A stretch of DNA of 64,000 bases from a bacterium. GTDB taxonomy: Bacteria > Bacillota > Clostridia > Lachnospirales > Lachnospiraceae. The stretch covers positions 124,001 to 188,000 of the forward strand of contig JAMPFT010000002.1 of assembly GCA_023664305.1 (NCBI GenBank), read 5' to 3'. The notes below the pieces were generated by a model. That model did no database searches, was not told where the DNA came from, and worked only from the letters and a program-made list of their open reading frames with translations. Made by a program: the position numbers and the translations under genes. Below, piece after piece: positions 24,806-32,593 of this stretch (positions are counted from its first letter, which is position 1; each line of letters begins with the position of its first letter).

Positions 24806-25726
24806 ATGAGGAGACAGCGCTCGCTTCAACGCAGCAGGACGCCCTACGGATGGATTTATCTGTTTTTGGCGCCGACATTGATTCTGTTTACGATGTATAC
24901 CCTGTATCCGATCGGGGCTACGGTCTGGTATTCCCTGACGAATATGAGGAGCTTTACCGGCAGAAATATACAGTTTATCGGGCTGGCAAACTATGTGGCG
25001 CTGTTCAAGGATAAGCAGTTTCTGAACAGCCTGTATGTGACGGGAAAATTTCTGCTGGCGGTGGTGCCGGCGCGATTCCTGCTGTCGCTGGGGCTGGCTC
25101 TTCTGCTGAACTGGAAGCGCTGCAAGGGCAAGACCTTCTTCCGAACCATGTTTTTCCTGCCGGTTCTGACGACCTCCGCGGTGATCGGCGTGGTCTTTAT
25201 TATGATTCTGGATCCCACGATGGGGCCGATCAACGCGGTGATGAAGCAGCTTGGGCTGACGGAATGGGCAACCCTGTCCCTGTTGGGAAACGCCTCTACC
25301 GCGCTGAACACGGCCGGGGTAATCTGGGTGTGGAAATGGCTTGGAAACTCGCTGATCTACTGGATTGCCTCCCTGCAGAGTATTCCGGAGGAGCTGTATG
25401 AGGCGGCGAAGATCGACGGGGCCAGCGCATGGCAGATGTTTAAGAGTATCATGGTTCCGCTGTTGATGCCCTTTGCGGCGATCATCCTCGTCCTGACGGT
25501 CAGCGACGCGATCCGTGTGTTTAACCTGATGCTGACGTTGACCAACGGAGGACCTTATTATACGACGGAGACGGTGGAGGTCTTTATTTACCGGCACGCG
25601 TTCCAGGCGACGTCGCCGCGTATGGGCTACGCTTCCGCCGCAGCGACGGTGTTCGGGCTGTTCTTCATGGTGATCGTAATCGTGCAGCGCGGTGTGAAGG
25701 CTGTTTTTGAGAAAGTGGGGAAGTAG
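24806..25726 (+). CDS. Sugar ABC transporter permease (MalF type)
   Basis: 306 residues with six membrane segments. The EAA-loop motif that contacts the ATPase is present (ELYEAAKIDGASAWQMFKSI). N-terminus PYGWIYLFLAPTLILFTMYT is standard for this family. The 139 bp after the binding-protein gene contain no terminator I can recognise. Start chosen at the ATG followed by RRQRS; the SD (GGAAGG) is weak. Confidence 0.92.
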   Translation: MRRQRSLQRSRTPYGWIYLFLAPTLILFTMYTLYPIGATVWYSLTNMRSFTGRNIQFIGLANYVALFKDKQFLNSLYVTGKFLLAVVPARFLLSLGLALLLNWKRCKGKTFFRTMFFLPVLTTSAVIGVVFIMILDPTMGPINAVMKQLGLTEWATLSLLGNASTALNTAGVIWVWKWLGNSLIYWIASLQSIPEELYEAAKIDGASAWQMFKSIMVPLLMPFAAIILVLTVSDAIRVFNLMLTLTNGGPYYTTETVEVFIYRHAFQATSPRMGYASAAATVFGLFFMVIVIVQRGVKAVFEKVGK

Positions 25727-25729
25727 GAG

Positions 25730-26584
25730 ATGGAAGGGAAAAAACCGATGAACCGAAGACGCGTAAGACCCGGGGACTGGATTATCTTTCTTCTGCTGCT
25801 GGCGCTGGGAATTGTCTGGGTCTATCCCTTTATCTGGATGATCTCCGGTTCCTTTAAGACGAATCTGGAAATCCTGAATAAGGGGCTGAACCTGATTCCG
25901 GACGCGCTGAATTTTGCCGCCTATGGGCGGGCCTGGAAGGACGCGCACTTTGATACTTATTTTCTGAACTCGGTTATCACGACCTCCGCCACGGTTCTGA
26001 TCGTAGTGATCCGCTGCGCTCTGGCGGGGTATGTGCTGGCGATGTATGATTTCCGCGGTAAAAAGCTGATTATGATGGTGCTTTTGGTGACCTTCTTCGT
26101 GCCGACCGGTACGACGCTGATCCCGACCGTATCCCTCAGCAACTCGCTGGGGCTGCTGAATACGCGGACGGGACTGATTCTGGCGTTAGCCGGAGGGGGA
26201 CAGGTCGCCTCGATTTTCCTGTACAAGGGCTTCTTTGAGCAGACGCCCCGGGAGCTGATGGAGGCGGCGCAGATCGACGGCGCGGGCTTCCTGCAGGTGT
26301 TCCTGTCCGTGATGCTGCCGCTGACGGGGCCGGTTACGGCGACGACCGTTGTCATGACCTTTATGGGAGCCTGGAATAATTTCATGCTGCCGCTGGTATT
26401 TACCTTTTCCAATACCGGCCTGAGAACGCTTCCGGTAGGGATGATGGTCTTTTCCAGAGGCGATATGGTGGACTATGCCGGGCAGTGCGCCGCGGCGATC
26501 CTGTCGATCGCGCCGATTGTCGTGCTGTATGTATTCTGCCAGAAATACTTTGTGTCCGGTATCGCGGGCGCGATCAAGTCCTGA
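25730..26584 (+). CDS. Sugar ABC transporter permease (MalG type)
   Basis: 284 residues, six membrane segments, EAA loop ELMEAAQIDGAGFLQVFLSV. It starts 3 bp after the upstream permease stop. The ATG at 25730 is almost on top of an AGGAG; the ATG six codons later (25748) has AAGGG at 9 nt and may be the true start. Forms the membrane channel together with the MalF-like subunit. Confidence 0.92.
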   Translation: MEGKKPMNRRRVRPGDWIIFLLLLALGIVWVYPFIWMISGSFKTNLEILNKGLNLIPDALNFAAYGRAWKDAHFDTYFLNSVITTSATVLIVVIRCALAGYVLAMYDFRGKKLIMMVLLVTFFVPTGTTLIPTVSLSNSLGLLNTRTGLILALAGGGQVASIFLYKGFFEQTPRELMEAAQIDGAGFLQVFLSVMLPLTGPVTATTVVMTFMGAWNNFMLPLVFTFSNTGLRTLPVGMMVFSRGDMVDYAGQCAAAILSIAPIVVLYVFCQKYFVSGIAGAIKS

Positions 26585-26608
26585 GGGGGCGCGACAGGGA
26601 GGAAGAAT

Positions 26609-27463
26609 ATGGAAAAACTGGTTTACAACCATGAGATTAAGATGATCGTGACGGACCTGGACGGCACGCTATTGTACAATGAGTCGCAGTTGACGGAGCG
26701 GACGCGGAAGATTCTGGAGCTGGCGGATGTGATGGGGGTTCTTGTGGTCGTGGCTACGGGACGGAGCGTCTGCCAGCTGCCGGAGGCGGTTCTGGATACG
26801 AAGGGAATCCGTTTTATCATCACATCCAACGGGGCGGTGGCCATTGATCTTCGGGAGAACAGGAAGATCATGCGGATGATGATCAGTCATGAAAACGCGC
26901 TGAGGACGCTGGATATCATCAACGGGATCGAGCTTCCCCATCGCTTCGAAATCAATCTGGACGATCATATTTTCTCGGAAAAATATTATCTGGAGCACAT
27001 CGATGAAATGGAGCCGGAGCTGGCCCGGAAGGGCTGGTACGATCCTCATCTCGTCCCCATCGACGACGCCAGAGAATTTCTGGAGGACGGACGTAAGGAG
27101 GTAGAAAAATTCAATATCTTTTTTCGGACGGTGGAGGAGCGGAATCAGGGAATCGAGATGCTGAAGCAATACCCGTTTCTGGCAATCTCCTATTCGTTGG
27201 AGAAGAATATCGAGGTCAACGACTGCAGGGCGGACAAGGGAAGCGCCATAGAGCTTCTGGCGAAATCACTGAATATCCGGAAGGAGAATATCATCGGTTT
27301 CGGGGACGGTACGAATGATATTTCCCTGTTAAGCGCCGCAGGGCTTGCCGTGGCTACGGACAATGCGGCGAAGGAGGTCAAGGAAATCGCCGACTATGTG
27401 ACGCTGAGCAACAGACAGGACGGCGTGGCCGAGGTGCTGGAGAGGCTGATAACGACAGACTGA
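26609..27463 (+). CDS. HAD superfamily phosphatase, Cof type
   Basis: 284 residues. Motif I DLDGTLL (Asp16, Asp18), motif II VATGRS, C-terminal motif GFGDGTNDISLLSAAGLAVA. Cof-type HAD phosphatases dephosphorylate sugar phosphates or nucleotides in the cytosol. GGGAGG precedes the ATG, 24 bp after the permease stop. As the last gene of the importer operon it probably acts on a phosphorylated intermediate of the imported sugar. Confidence 0.92.
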   Translation: MEKLVYNHEIKMIVTDLDGTLLYNESQLTERTRKILELADVMGVLVVVATGRSVCQLPEAVLDTKGIRFIITSNGAVAIDLRENRKIMRMMISHENALRTLDIINGIELPHRFEINLDDHIFSEKYYLEHIDEMEPELARKGWYDPHLVPIDDAREFLEDGRKEVEKFNIFFRTVEERNQGIEMLKQYPFLAISYSLEKNIEVNDCRADKGSAIELLAKSLNIRKENIIGFGDGTNDISLLSAAGLAVATDNAAKEVKEIADYVTLSNRQDGVAEVLERLITTD

Positions 27464-27544
27464 AAACCGGATCCTGCGTAAGGCCTTTGGGATGCGCAGA
27501 GAGAATCTGTGAGAAAATGCAAAGAGAGACTGTTGCAAAACGGG

Positions 27545-27573
27545 GCGGACACGATTGTGTCTGCTCTCTTTTT
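27545..27573 (+). terminator. Terminator of the sugar ABC operon
   Basis: GCGGACAC / GTGTCTGC with GATT loop, followed by TCTCTTTTT; an outer AAAGAGAG at 27521 can extend the stem. Confidence 0.75.
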
Positions 27574-27665
27574 GATGGGAGTCATTCCGGTTTGACGAAT
27601 GTTTTGAGGTGAAAGCTTCTGCCGCCGCAATGGGGAGGAAGCCGTCAACAGCGGCAGACGTTAGT

Positions 27666-28697
27666 CTACAGGGAACGGACGGAAGCCCTCTCGTGCAGGC
27701 CGCAGTCCAGAATATATTGAGGATTTTGAGGCTTTTCGGCATGGTGGTACAGCGCCTGCGCCGCCGTGTAGCCGATCTCGTGCAGCGGCAGGGAGACGGA
27801 GGTCAAAGGCGGTATCGTATAGCTGGAGAAGGGCAGATTGCCGAAGCCGATCACGGAAAGATCCTCCGGGATCCGCAGCCCTGTCTGCGAGGCATACCGA
27901 TAGACGCCGTATGCCATAATGTCATTCAGGGTGAGGATGGCAGTGGGGGGATCCGGGAGAGTCAGCAGCCTTTTTGCGTGGTACGCGCCGCTTTCCATCT
28001 CCAGATTGCCGTAGCGGACATAGTCGCTGCAGAAAGGCAGCCCTTCGTCCTCCAGAGCCGCACGGTAGCCCGCAATCTGATTGTCCGAGACCATCGTATT
28101 GGCGGGGCCGCAGATCAGGCCTATTTTCCGGTGGTTTTTCTTCAGGAGATACCGGGCGGCCGTCAGCGCGCCCTGATAATCATTGTAGGTGACATAAGGA
28201 ACCTCTTTTGCGTTGTAGCAGTAGACATATACCACGGGAAGCCGAAGCTCCCGGATCAGGGGCAGAAGCTCGATATTTCGCTTGTAGATACCGATGTAAA
28301 TCAGTCCGTCCACACAGGCAGAGGACAGGGCGAGAATGTTTTTGGTCAAAATATCGTTATACTGCTCCAGCAGGTAAAAATGGTCGTGAACTTTATTGTC
28401 GATACGGAGGTTATACAGGGAGATAGAGTAGCCGTGGGCTTCGCAAAAATCGTTGATGCCGTCTACGATAGCGGGGGTGTCGAATGCGGTGATATCCTCC
28501 GCGATTACGCCAAAGGTATTGGTCTGACTGGTTTTGAGGCTCTTTGCCATCTTGTTGGGAACATAATTGAGAGCCGCCACGGTATTGAGTACCCGATCTC
28601 TGGTTGCGTCGCCCACGCGGCCCGTGTGATTTAAAACATTGGATACCGTCCCGATGGAGACGCCGGCGCTGCGGGCAATATCGTGAAGTGTCACCAT
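27666..28697 (-). CDS. LacI family transcriptional regulator
   Basis: 343 residues. HTH at 2-50 (VTLHDIARSAGVSIGTVSNV, then LNHTGRVGDATRDRVL) with the LacI hinge, followed by a periplasmic-binding-protein-like effector domain (NTFGVIAEDI; ILTLNDIMAYGVYRY; LSVIGFGNLPFSSY). AGGAGG lies ahead of the ATG. It converges with the sugar importer operon, whose promoter carries a LacI-type operator. The effector is presumably the imported sugar or its phosphate. Confidence 0.93.
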   Translation of the reverse strand: MVTLHDIARSAGVSIGTVSNVLNHTGRVGDATRDRVLNTVAALNYVPNKMAKSLKTSQTNTFGVIAEDITAFDTPAIVDGINDFCEAHGYSISLYNLRIDNKVHDHFYLLEQYNDILTKNILALSSACVDGLIYIGIYKRNIELLPLIRELRLPVVYVYCYNAKEVPYVTYNDYQGALTAARYLLKKNHRKIGLICGPANTMVSDNQIAGYRAALEDEGLPFCSDYVRYGNLEMESGAYHAKRLLTLPDPPTAILTLNDIMAYGVYRYASQTGLRIPEDLSVIGFGNLPFSSYTIPPLTSVSLPLHEIGYTAAQALYHHAEKPQNPQYILDCGLHERASVRSL

Positions 28698-28724
28698 GCT
28701 CGTTTCCTCCTGCGCTTTTATTAG

Positions 28725-28753
28725 ATAATATCATAAAAAGGGAAAATGTGCAA
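28725..28753 (-). promoter_or_regulatory. Promoter of the lacI-type gene
   Basis: TTGCAC, 17-nt spacer, TATTAT on the minus strand. Confidence 0.7.
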
Positions 28754-28874
28754 TCAATACGAGAGAAAGCTTCAGCGATTGGTAACATTTTGCGGGGGAT
28801 TTCGTGACAACTGTCAAAGGTTTTGGAAAAATGAGTCGAAATAAAAGGTAGCGGTATTTTGTTTGGGCATAGAT

Positions 28875-28925
28875 GACCGAATGTGTTGAGGAAGGAACTT
28901 GAGTCAACATATCCGGTCTTTTTTT
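28875..28925 (+). terminator. Terminator in the leader of the LytTR regulator gene
   Basis: Arms GACCGAATGTGTTGA / TCAACATATCCGGTC (one mismatch) followed by TTTTTTT. No plus-strand gene lies between the sugar operon terminator and this hairpin, so it sits in a 5' leader and is a probable attenuator. Confidence 0.7.
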
Positions 28926-28933
28926 GGGAAAGC

Positions 28934-29112
28934 TTGGGAGTAAACTTCCAATGTCAGACCTGTCGGTCTGTCAACATAGGGCAAATATTGATTGATGTGC
29001 GCCGGAGCGCGCAAAGGGGTATAAGCTTGGAAGCAAACTTCCAAATATTGAATTGGCGCCAAAGAGGGGTGTTTACGCATCCTCTTATGAAGCGGTCAGG
29101 GGGTGTATAAGC
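28934..29112 (+). promoter_or_regulatory. Tandem translated leader upstream of the LytTR regulator
   Basis: Two tandem units. Each begins with an inverted repeat in which the TTG start is embedded (TTGGGAGTAAACTTCCAA at 28934, TTGGAAGCAAACTTCCAA at 29027). Unit 2 has AAAGGGG 7 nt before its TTG and would give a 27-residue peptide containing EANFQILN and PLMKRSGG. It stops at TAA 2 nt before the regulator ATG, so termination and reinitiation can be coupled. Unit 1 is in frame with unit 2. The same peptide motif and hairpin occur before the lipoprotein gene at 61488, so selection on this leader is likely. Confidence 0.7.
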
Positions 29113-29829
29113 ATGAAAATTGCAGTTTGCGACGGTGAGAAGGAAGCGTGTGCGGAATTGAGACGTCTGATCCGCAGGGAAAGATCGGATGCGGAGGTGG
29201 TATGCTTTTGCTCCGGCAGGCAGCTTTTAACGTCAAGGCAACGCTTTCCGATTGTGTTTATGGACGTCCGTATGGAGGGCGAGAGCGGGATCGAGACGGC
29301 GAAGGCGCTGCGGAGGAAGGATGAGACGGCAGTGCTGATCTTTGTGACCGCGCTGAAGGAATATGTGTTTGAAGCCTTTGACGTGTCGGCCTTTCACTAT
29401 CTGCTGAAGCCGGTGTCGGAGGACAAGTTCCGGAAGGTATTTGCAAAGGCATGGGAAGAGGCGGTCAGGCGGGAACAAAAGAGCGGAGAACAGATCTTTT
29501 TTCGGACGAAAAGCAGAAATATTACCGTTCCAAAAGGAGATATTCTGTATGTGGAAAGCCGGGGGCGGAAGGTGGATATCCATACCCCGCGGGAATGCGT
29601 GACGGTCTACGCCACCATGAACAGTCTGGCGGAGCAGCTGGGAAGCGGCTTTTACAGGTGTCACAGGGGATATCTTGTCAATCTGGCCCGCGTGGCGGAG
29701 TATGAGACAAACAAAATCCTGCTGGAGAACGGAGAGACCGTTTTGATGGCAAGGGAAAAGTATACGGAATTTGACAGGACTTATATAGAGTACCTGAAGA
29801 GCGAAGGCAAGGTGCGGATTATACTGTAG
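29113..29829 (+). CDS. LytTR-family response regulator (orphan)
   Basis: 238 residues from the ATG at 29113. Receiver domain 1-120 with phosphoacceptor Asp51 (FMDVRMEGESG), Thr in FVTALKEY, and a Lys in HYLLKPVSE. LytTR DNA-binding domain about 135-235 (ITVPKGDILYVESRGRK, YRCHRGYLVNL). Such regulators usually pair with a 6TM GHKL kinase, but none is encoded nearby. The gene sits behind an attenuator and a tandem translated leader, so its expression seems tightly controlled at RNA level. A 39-bp tandem repeat follows directly after the stop codon. Confidence 0.92.
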   Translation: MKIAVCDGEKEACAELRRLIRRERSDAEVVCFCSGRQLLTSRQRFPIVFMDVRMEGESGIETAKALRRKDETAVLIFVTALKEYVFEAFDVSAFHYLLKPVSEDKFRKVFAKAWEEAVRREQKSGEQIFFRTKSRNITVPKGDILYVESRGRKVDIHTPRECVTVYATMNSLAEQLGSGFYRCHRGYLVNLARVAEYETNKILLENGETVLMAREKYTEFDRTYIEYLKSEGKVRIIL

Positions 29830-29833
29830 AAGA

Positions 29834-29988
29834 TGACAGGGAAAAGGGGCGGCTGAGGCGTGGCGCAGAGAGTGACAGGAAAAGGGGCGGCTGAGGCGTG
29901 GCGCAGAGAGTGACAGGGAAAAGGAGCGGTTGAGGAGTGGCGCAGAGAGTGACAGGGAAAAGGGGCGGCTGAGGCGTGCCGTAGAGAG
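29834..29988 (+). repeat. 39-bp tandem repeat after the LytTR gene
   Basis: Four units at 39, 38 and 39 bp spacing (starts 29834, 29873, 29911, 29950), each containing TGACAGGGAAAAGGGGCGG and GAGGCGTGGCGCAGAGAG. No coding role is apparent. Confidence 0.9.
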
Positions 29989-30073
29989 TGACAGAAGGAA
30001 CGGGCTGCAAAAGCATGCCGTAAGAGCAGACGGGGGCAGGCGGGAGTTTTCCCGGCCTGCCCCGCCAAAATCC

Positions 30074-30604
30074 TTACAGACAGGTGACCTGCGCGGCAGC
30101 GTCATAGGTGTGAGGTTCCTTTGTCACAGCCTTATGGCCGAAAGCAATGGCGATCTTGTATTCAAAACGGGGAGGGAGCTTCAGGGCGTCGGCGAAGTAT
30201 TCCTTTTTTTCGCCGTTGATCGCGTCCAGGATACAGCCGATAATCAGGCTGCCCAGACCCAGCTCCTGCGCTGCGAGGGCCATGTTTTCCACGGCGATAC
30301 CGGCGTCCAGGGTTCCCCATTTGAACGTGGCGTCGGCGCTGATGATGACTACGACGGGCGCTTCATAGTAAAAATTGTGAGGCGGTTCGGAAATTCCGCG
30401 CAGACGGTTTTTCTCCTCCTCCAGCTCCTGCAGGACGGGATGATCTCCTTTTAACACGGTGAAGTGAATTTCCTGCTTGTTGGCGGCGGTGGGAGCCTGA
30501 AGCCCTGCGCTGATTAAGGTGTTAAGCTCTGTCTCCGTCAGCGCTTCCGGGGTATAACCTCTTGTAGAACTGCGTTCTCTGATGCTTTCAAGGGTGCTGC
30601 TCAT
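30074..30604 (-). CDS. Nitroreductase family protein
   Basis: 176 residues. FMN-binding nitroreductase pattern: N-terminal RERSSTRGYTPEALTE, the APTAANKQ segment, and GTLDAGIAVENMALAAQELG; Gly-rich GLGSLIIGCI late. These NAD(P)H-dependent flavoenzymes reduce nitro-compounds, quinones or other small molecules. AGGAGGAAAC precedes the ATG. It stands alone, divergent from the 31 kb genes, with three repeat-element units in its upstream region. Confidence 0.92.
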   Translation of the reverse strand: MSSTLESIRERSSTRGYTPEALTETELNTLISAGLQAPTAANKQEIHFTVLKGDHPVLQELEEEKNRLRGISEPPHNFYYEAPVVVIISADATFKWGTLDAGIAVENMALAAQELGLGSLIIGCILDAINGEKKEYFADALKLPPRFEYKIAIAFGHKAVTKEPHTYDAAAQVTCL

Positions 30605-30710
30605 GTTGTGGTTTCCTCCTGATTCCTGATTTTTTCAGCTGTCTCAGCTGCTTTTGCATATTGTTATTATAACGCCGGAGGGGAAAAAGAACAAGGGAAA
30701 CTGTTGGTTC

Positions 30711-30835
30711 GGCCGGGCTTAGGTTTTCTGCGGACACGTTTGCACTCGGGTCGGCACATAGCGGACGCTAAGCTCGAAAGGACCTCGCTAAGCGCCGATG
30801 TGCCTTTACGGTCCGCCGAAAACCTAAGCCCGGCC
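30711..30835. repeat. Palindromic dispersed element, copy 3
   Basis: 125 bp. Arms GGCCGGGCTTAGGTTTTC / GAAAACCTAAGCCCGGCC are fully complementary and differ in sequence from those of copies 1 and 5. The core matches copy 1 closely (ACACGTTTGCACTCGGG, CGCTAAGC twice, GGCACAT/ATGTGCC). Confidence 0.88.
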
Positions 30836-30986
30836 AAAGTGACACGTTTGTACACAAAGACGGCACATAGCGGACGCTAAGCTCGAAAGGACCTCGCCAA
30901 GCGCCGATATGCCTTTACGGTCCGCCGAAAACCTAAGTCCGGCCAAGGTGACACGTTTGTACACAAAGTCGGCACATAGCGGACGT
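30836..30986. repeat. Tandem partial duplicates of the palindromic element
   Basis: A 109-bp unit (30836-30944) repeats the core and right arm of copy 3, with ACGTTTGTACACAAAG in place of ACGTTTGCACTCGGG. A third truncated unit (30945-30986) repeats only the first 42 bp. This is local tandem expansion of the element. Confidence 0.85.
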
Positions 30987-31113
30987 ATAGAGGATTGGTG
31001 TCGGCCGGAACGGATTTGGTGACATTTTGCAAAAGTCGCCGGGCAGTCCGGCCGATTTACAGTTTAGAAAGAGCTGACCGGCATATCGGACAGAGCGGAA
31101 GGAGACGGTAGAA

Positions 31114-31743
31114 ATGAGAGTTACGACAGGAATGTTAAACAGGAACAACGGGATGATCGGAAGCCGGAAATCCCTGTTAAGCTATGTACAGCAAAACAAG
31201 ACGGGAGGAGCCGAGAGGCTTGCGGCCATGGGAACGGCAAGGACTTCCGGCGCGCTTCAGCGGACGCAGAAGGCCGGTTATGAGAAGCTAAAAAGCACGG
31301 CAGACCGGCTGATAGACGGCGCGGATCAGCTGGCCCGCAGGGCGGACGGGGATGCGGATTGCACCCGGGAGGCAAAAAGCTTTGTGGAGGCGTATAATCA
31401 GGCCATGGATACGCTGGGAAGTGAAACCGATGTCCTGAACCGTTATTATCATCAGATGATGAAACAGACGTTTTCGGACAATCAGGCCCAGCTGGCGGAG
31501 CTGGGAATTACCAGAAATACGGCAGGAAAGCTTGTGCTGGATTCGGAAAAGCTTGCGGCGGCGGACACGGAGAAGGTGAAGAAGCTTTTGGGCGCAGAGG
31601 GAGATTTTGTCAAAAGGGTGAGTTATGTGGCGTCCCGGGCGGCGGACAATGCCAAGGTAAACATACAGAATCTGAGTACCGCGTACAACGCCAGAGGAAA
31701 TGTGACAAACTCCTATCTGAGCAGATACAATCTTTTGGGCTAA
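31114..31743 (+). CDS. FlgL/FliD-like small protein
   Basis: 209 residues. The N-terminus MRVTTGMLNRNN resembles the start of flagellar hook-junction protein FlgL. The C-terminal part (GITRNTAGKLVLDSEKLA, then VKKLLGAEGDFVKRV) matches the pattern of the FliD capping-protein C-terminal domain (GI...GkL.lD..kL...v..lf). No true flagellar genes are in the window. GGAGACGG precedes the ATG. It could be a filament-related protein reused in another role; the resemblance is my reading of motifs, not a database result. A second unknown gene follows on the same strand. Confidence 0.7.
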   Translation: MRVTTGMLNRNNGMIGSRKSLLSYVQQNKTGGAERLAAMGTARTSGALQRTQKAGYEKLKSTADRLIDGADQLARRADGDADCTREAKSFVEAYNQAMDTLGSETDVLNRYYHQMMKQTFSDNQAQLAELGITRNTAGKLVLDSEKLAAADTEKVKKLLGAEGDFVKRVSYVASRAADNAKVNIQNLSTAYNARGNVTNSYLSRYNLLG

Positions 31744-31868
31744 TGTGAGAAGAATTGTAATGAGAGCAGCGCGGCCTGCCGATATAAAGAAAAAGGTTCG
31801 GCAGCCAAGGGACTCCAAAAGCGATGGAAAGCGGTCTCGGAATCGGACCGCGCGGAAAGGAAACGGAT

Positions 31869-32522
31869 ATGCAGATTGGAATAAACGGACGCCTTGCGGG
31901 GGCGGACTATCAGCGGACGGCACAGCAACGCAGGGAGGACTCCGCGGTGGGGAGTTGGATCGCCTCCTTAGCGGAGGCGGCAAAGAGCGGGAAAACATCG
32001 GAAGCCGCAGGCGGGGAGGCATCCCAATTGCTGTCGGCCACGGAGAGCGCGGAAAAGCCGGAAGAAGCAAAAACCTCGGGAGAGCGTTCGGAGGCGGCCA
32101 AAATTTTTGAGGCGGCCTCCGCGGGCAGGGAAAATCCGCTGGCTAATCTGAGAACGGCGGGAAAAGTCCCTTACGCGTACCTGGCGAAGGACGGAATCAT
32201 CGAATATAACGGCGTGGTCTTTGTCTGTGATGAGAAAACCAACAGTATCTGTCTGGGAGACATGACGGATCCGAAGGAAGTGATTACCGTGGCGCTGTCC
32301 GGCGGAGGTCATCTGAAGGTGAACCGAAGCAATATCGGGGATCTTTCCAAAGCGGTAGGGATGTTTTCCCCGGAGGACCTGAATCGGATTATGCGCGCCA
32401 TCGCTCAGGATACCAGGATTCAGTCCATGGAGAAGGAGATCGAGGATCTGGAGAGCGAGGTCGGCGGAAATATGAGCGCTGAGAACGCGGCGGAGACGGA
32501 GGAGAAGAAGGAAGCTGTCTGA
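31869..32522 (+). CDS. Hypothetical protein linked to the FliD-like gene
   Basis: 217 residues from the ATG at 31869 (AAAGGA 7 nt upstream); an earlier in-frame ATG lacks an SD. N-terminal segment MQIGINGRLAGADYQRT is followed by an Ala/Ser/Glu-rich linker, then a compact domain (about 100-195) with YLAKDGIIEYNGVVFVCDEK and ITVALSGGGHLKVN, and a Glu-rich tail. Not recognised. Probably co-transcribed with the FlgL/FliD-like gene 125 bp upstream. Confidence 0.65.
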   Translation: MQIGINGRLAGADYQRTAQQRREDSAVGSWIASLAEAAKSGKTSEAAGGEASQLLSATESAEKPEEAKTSGERSEAAKIFEAASAGRENPLANLRTAGKVPYAYLAKDGIIEYNGVVFVCDEKTNSICLGDMTDPKEVITVALSGGGHLKVNRSNIGDLSKAVGMFSPEDLNRIMRAIAQDTRIQSMEKEIEDLESEVGGNMSAENAAETEEKKEAV

Positions 32523-32533
32523 GGTTGTTTTCT

Positions 32534-32580
32534 GCAGCAGGGATATTTTAACGTGGCTCTTTTTGAAATATCCCTGTTGC
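32534..32580. terminator. Long hairpin between convergent genes
   Basis: 15-bp stem GCAGCAGGGATATTT / AAATATCCCTGTTGC (one G-U) with a 17-nt loop, 11 bp after one stop and 14 bp from the other. No T-tract, so termination efficiency is uncertain. Confidence 0.5.
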
Positions 32581-32593
32581 AGGGTGCTTTAAT

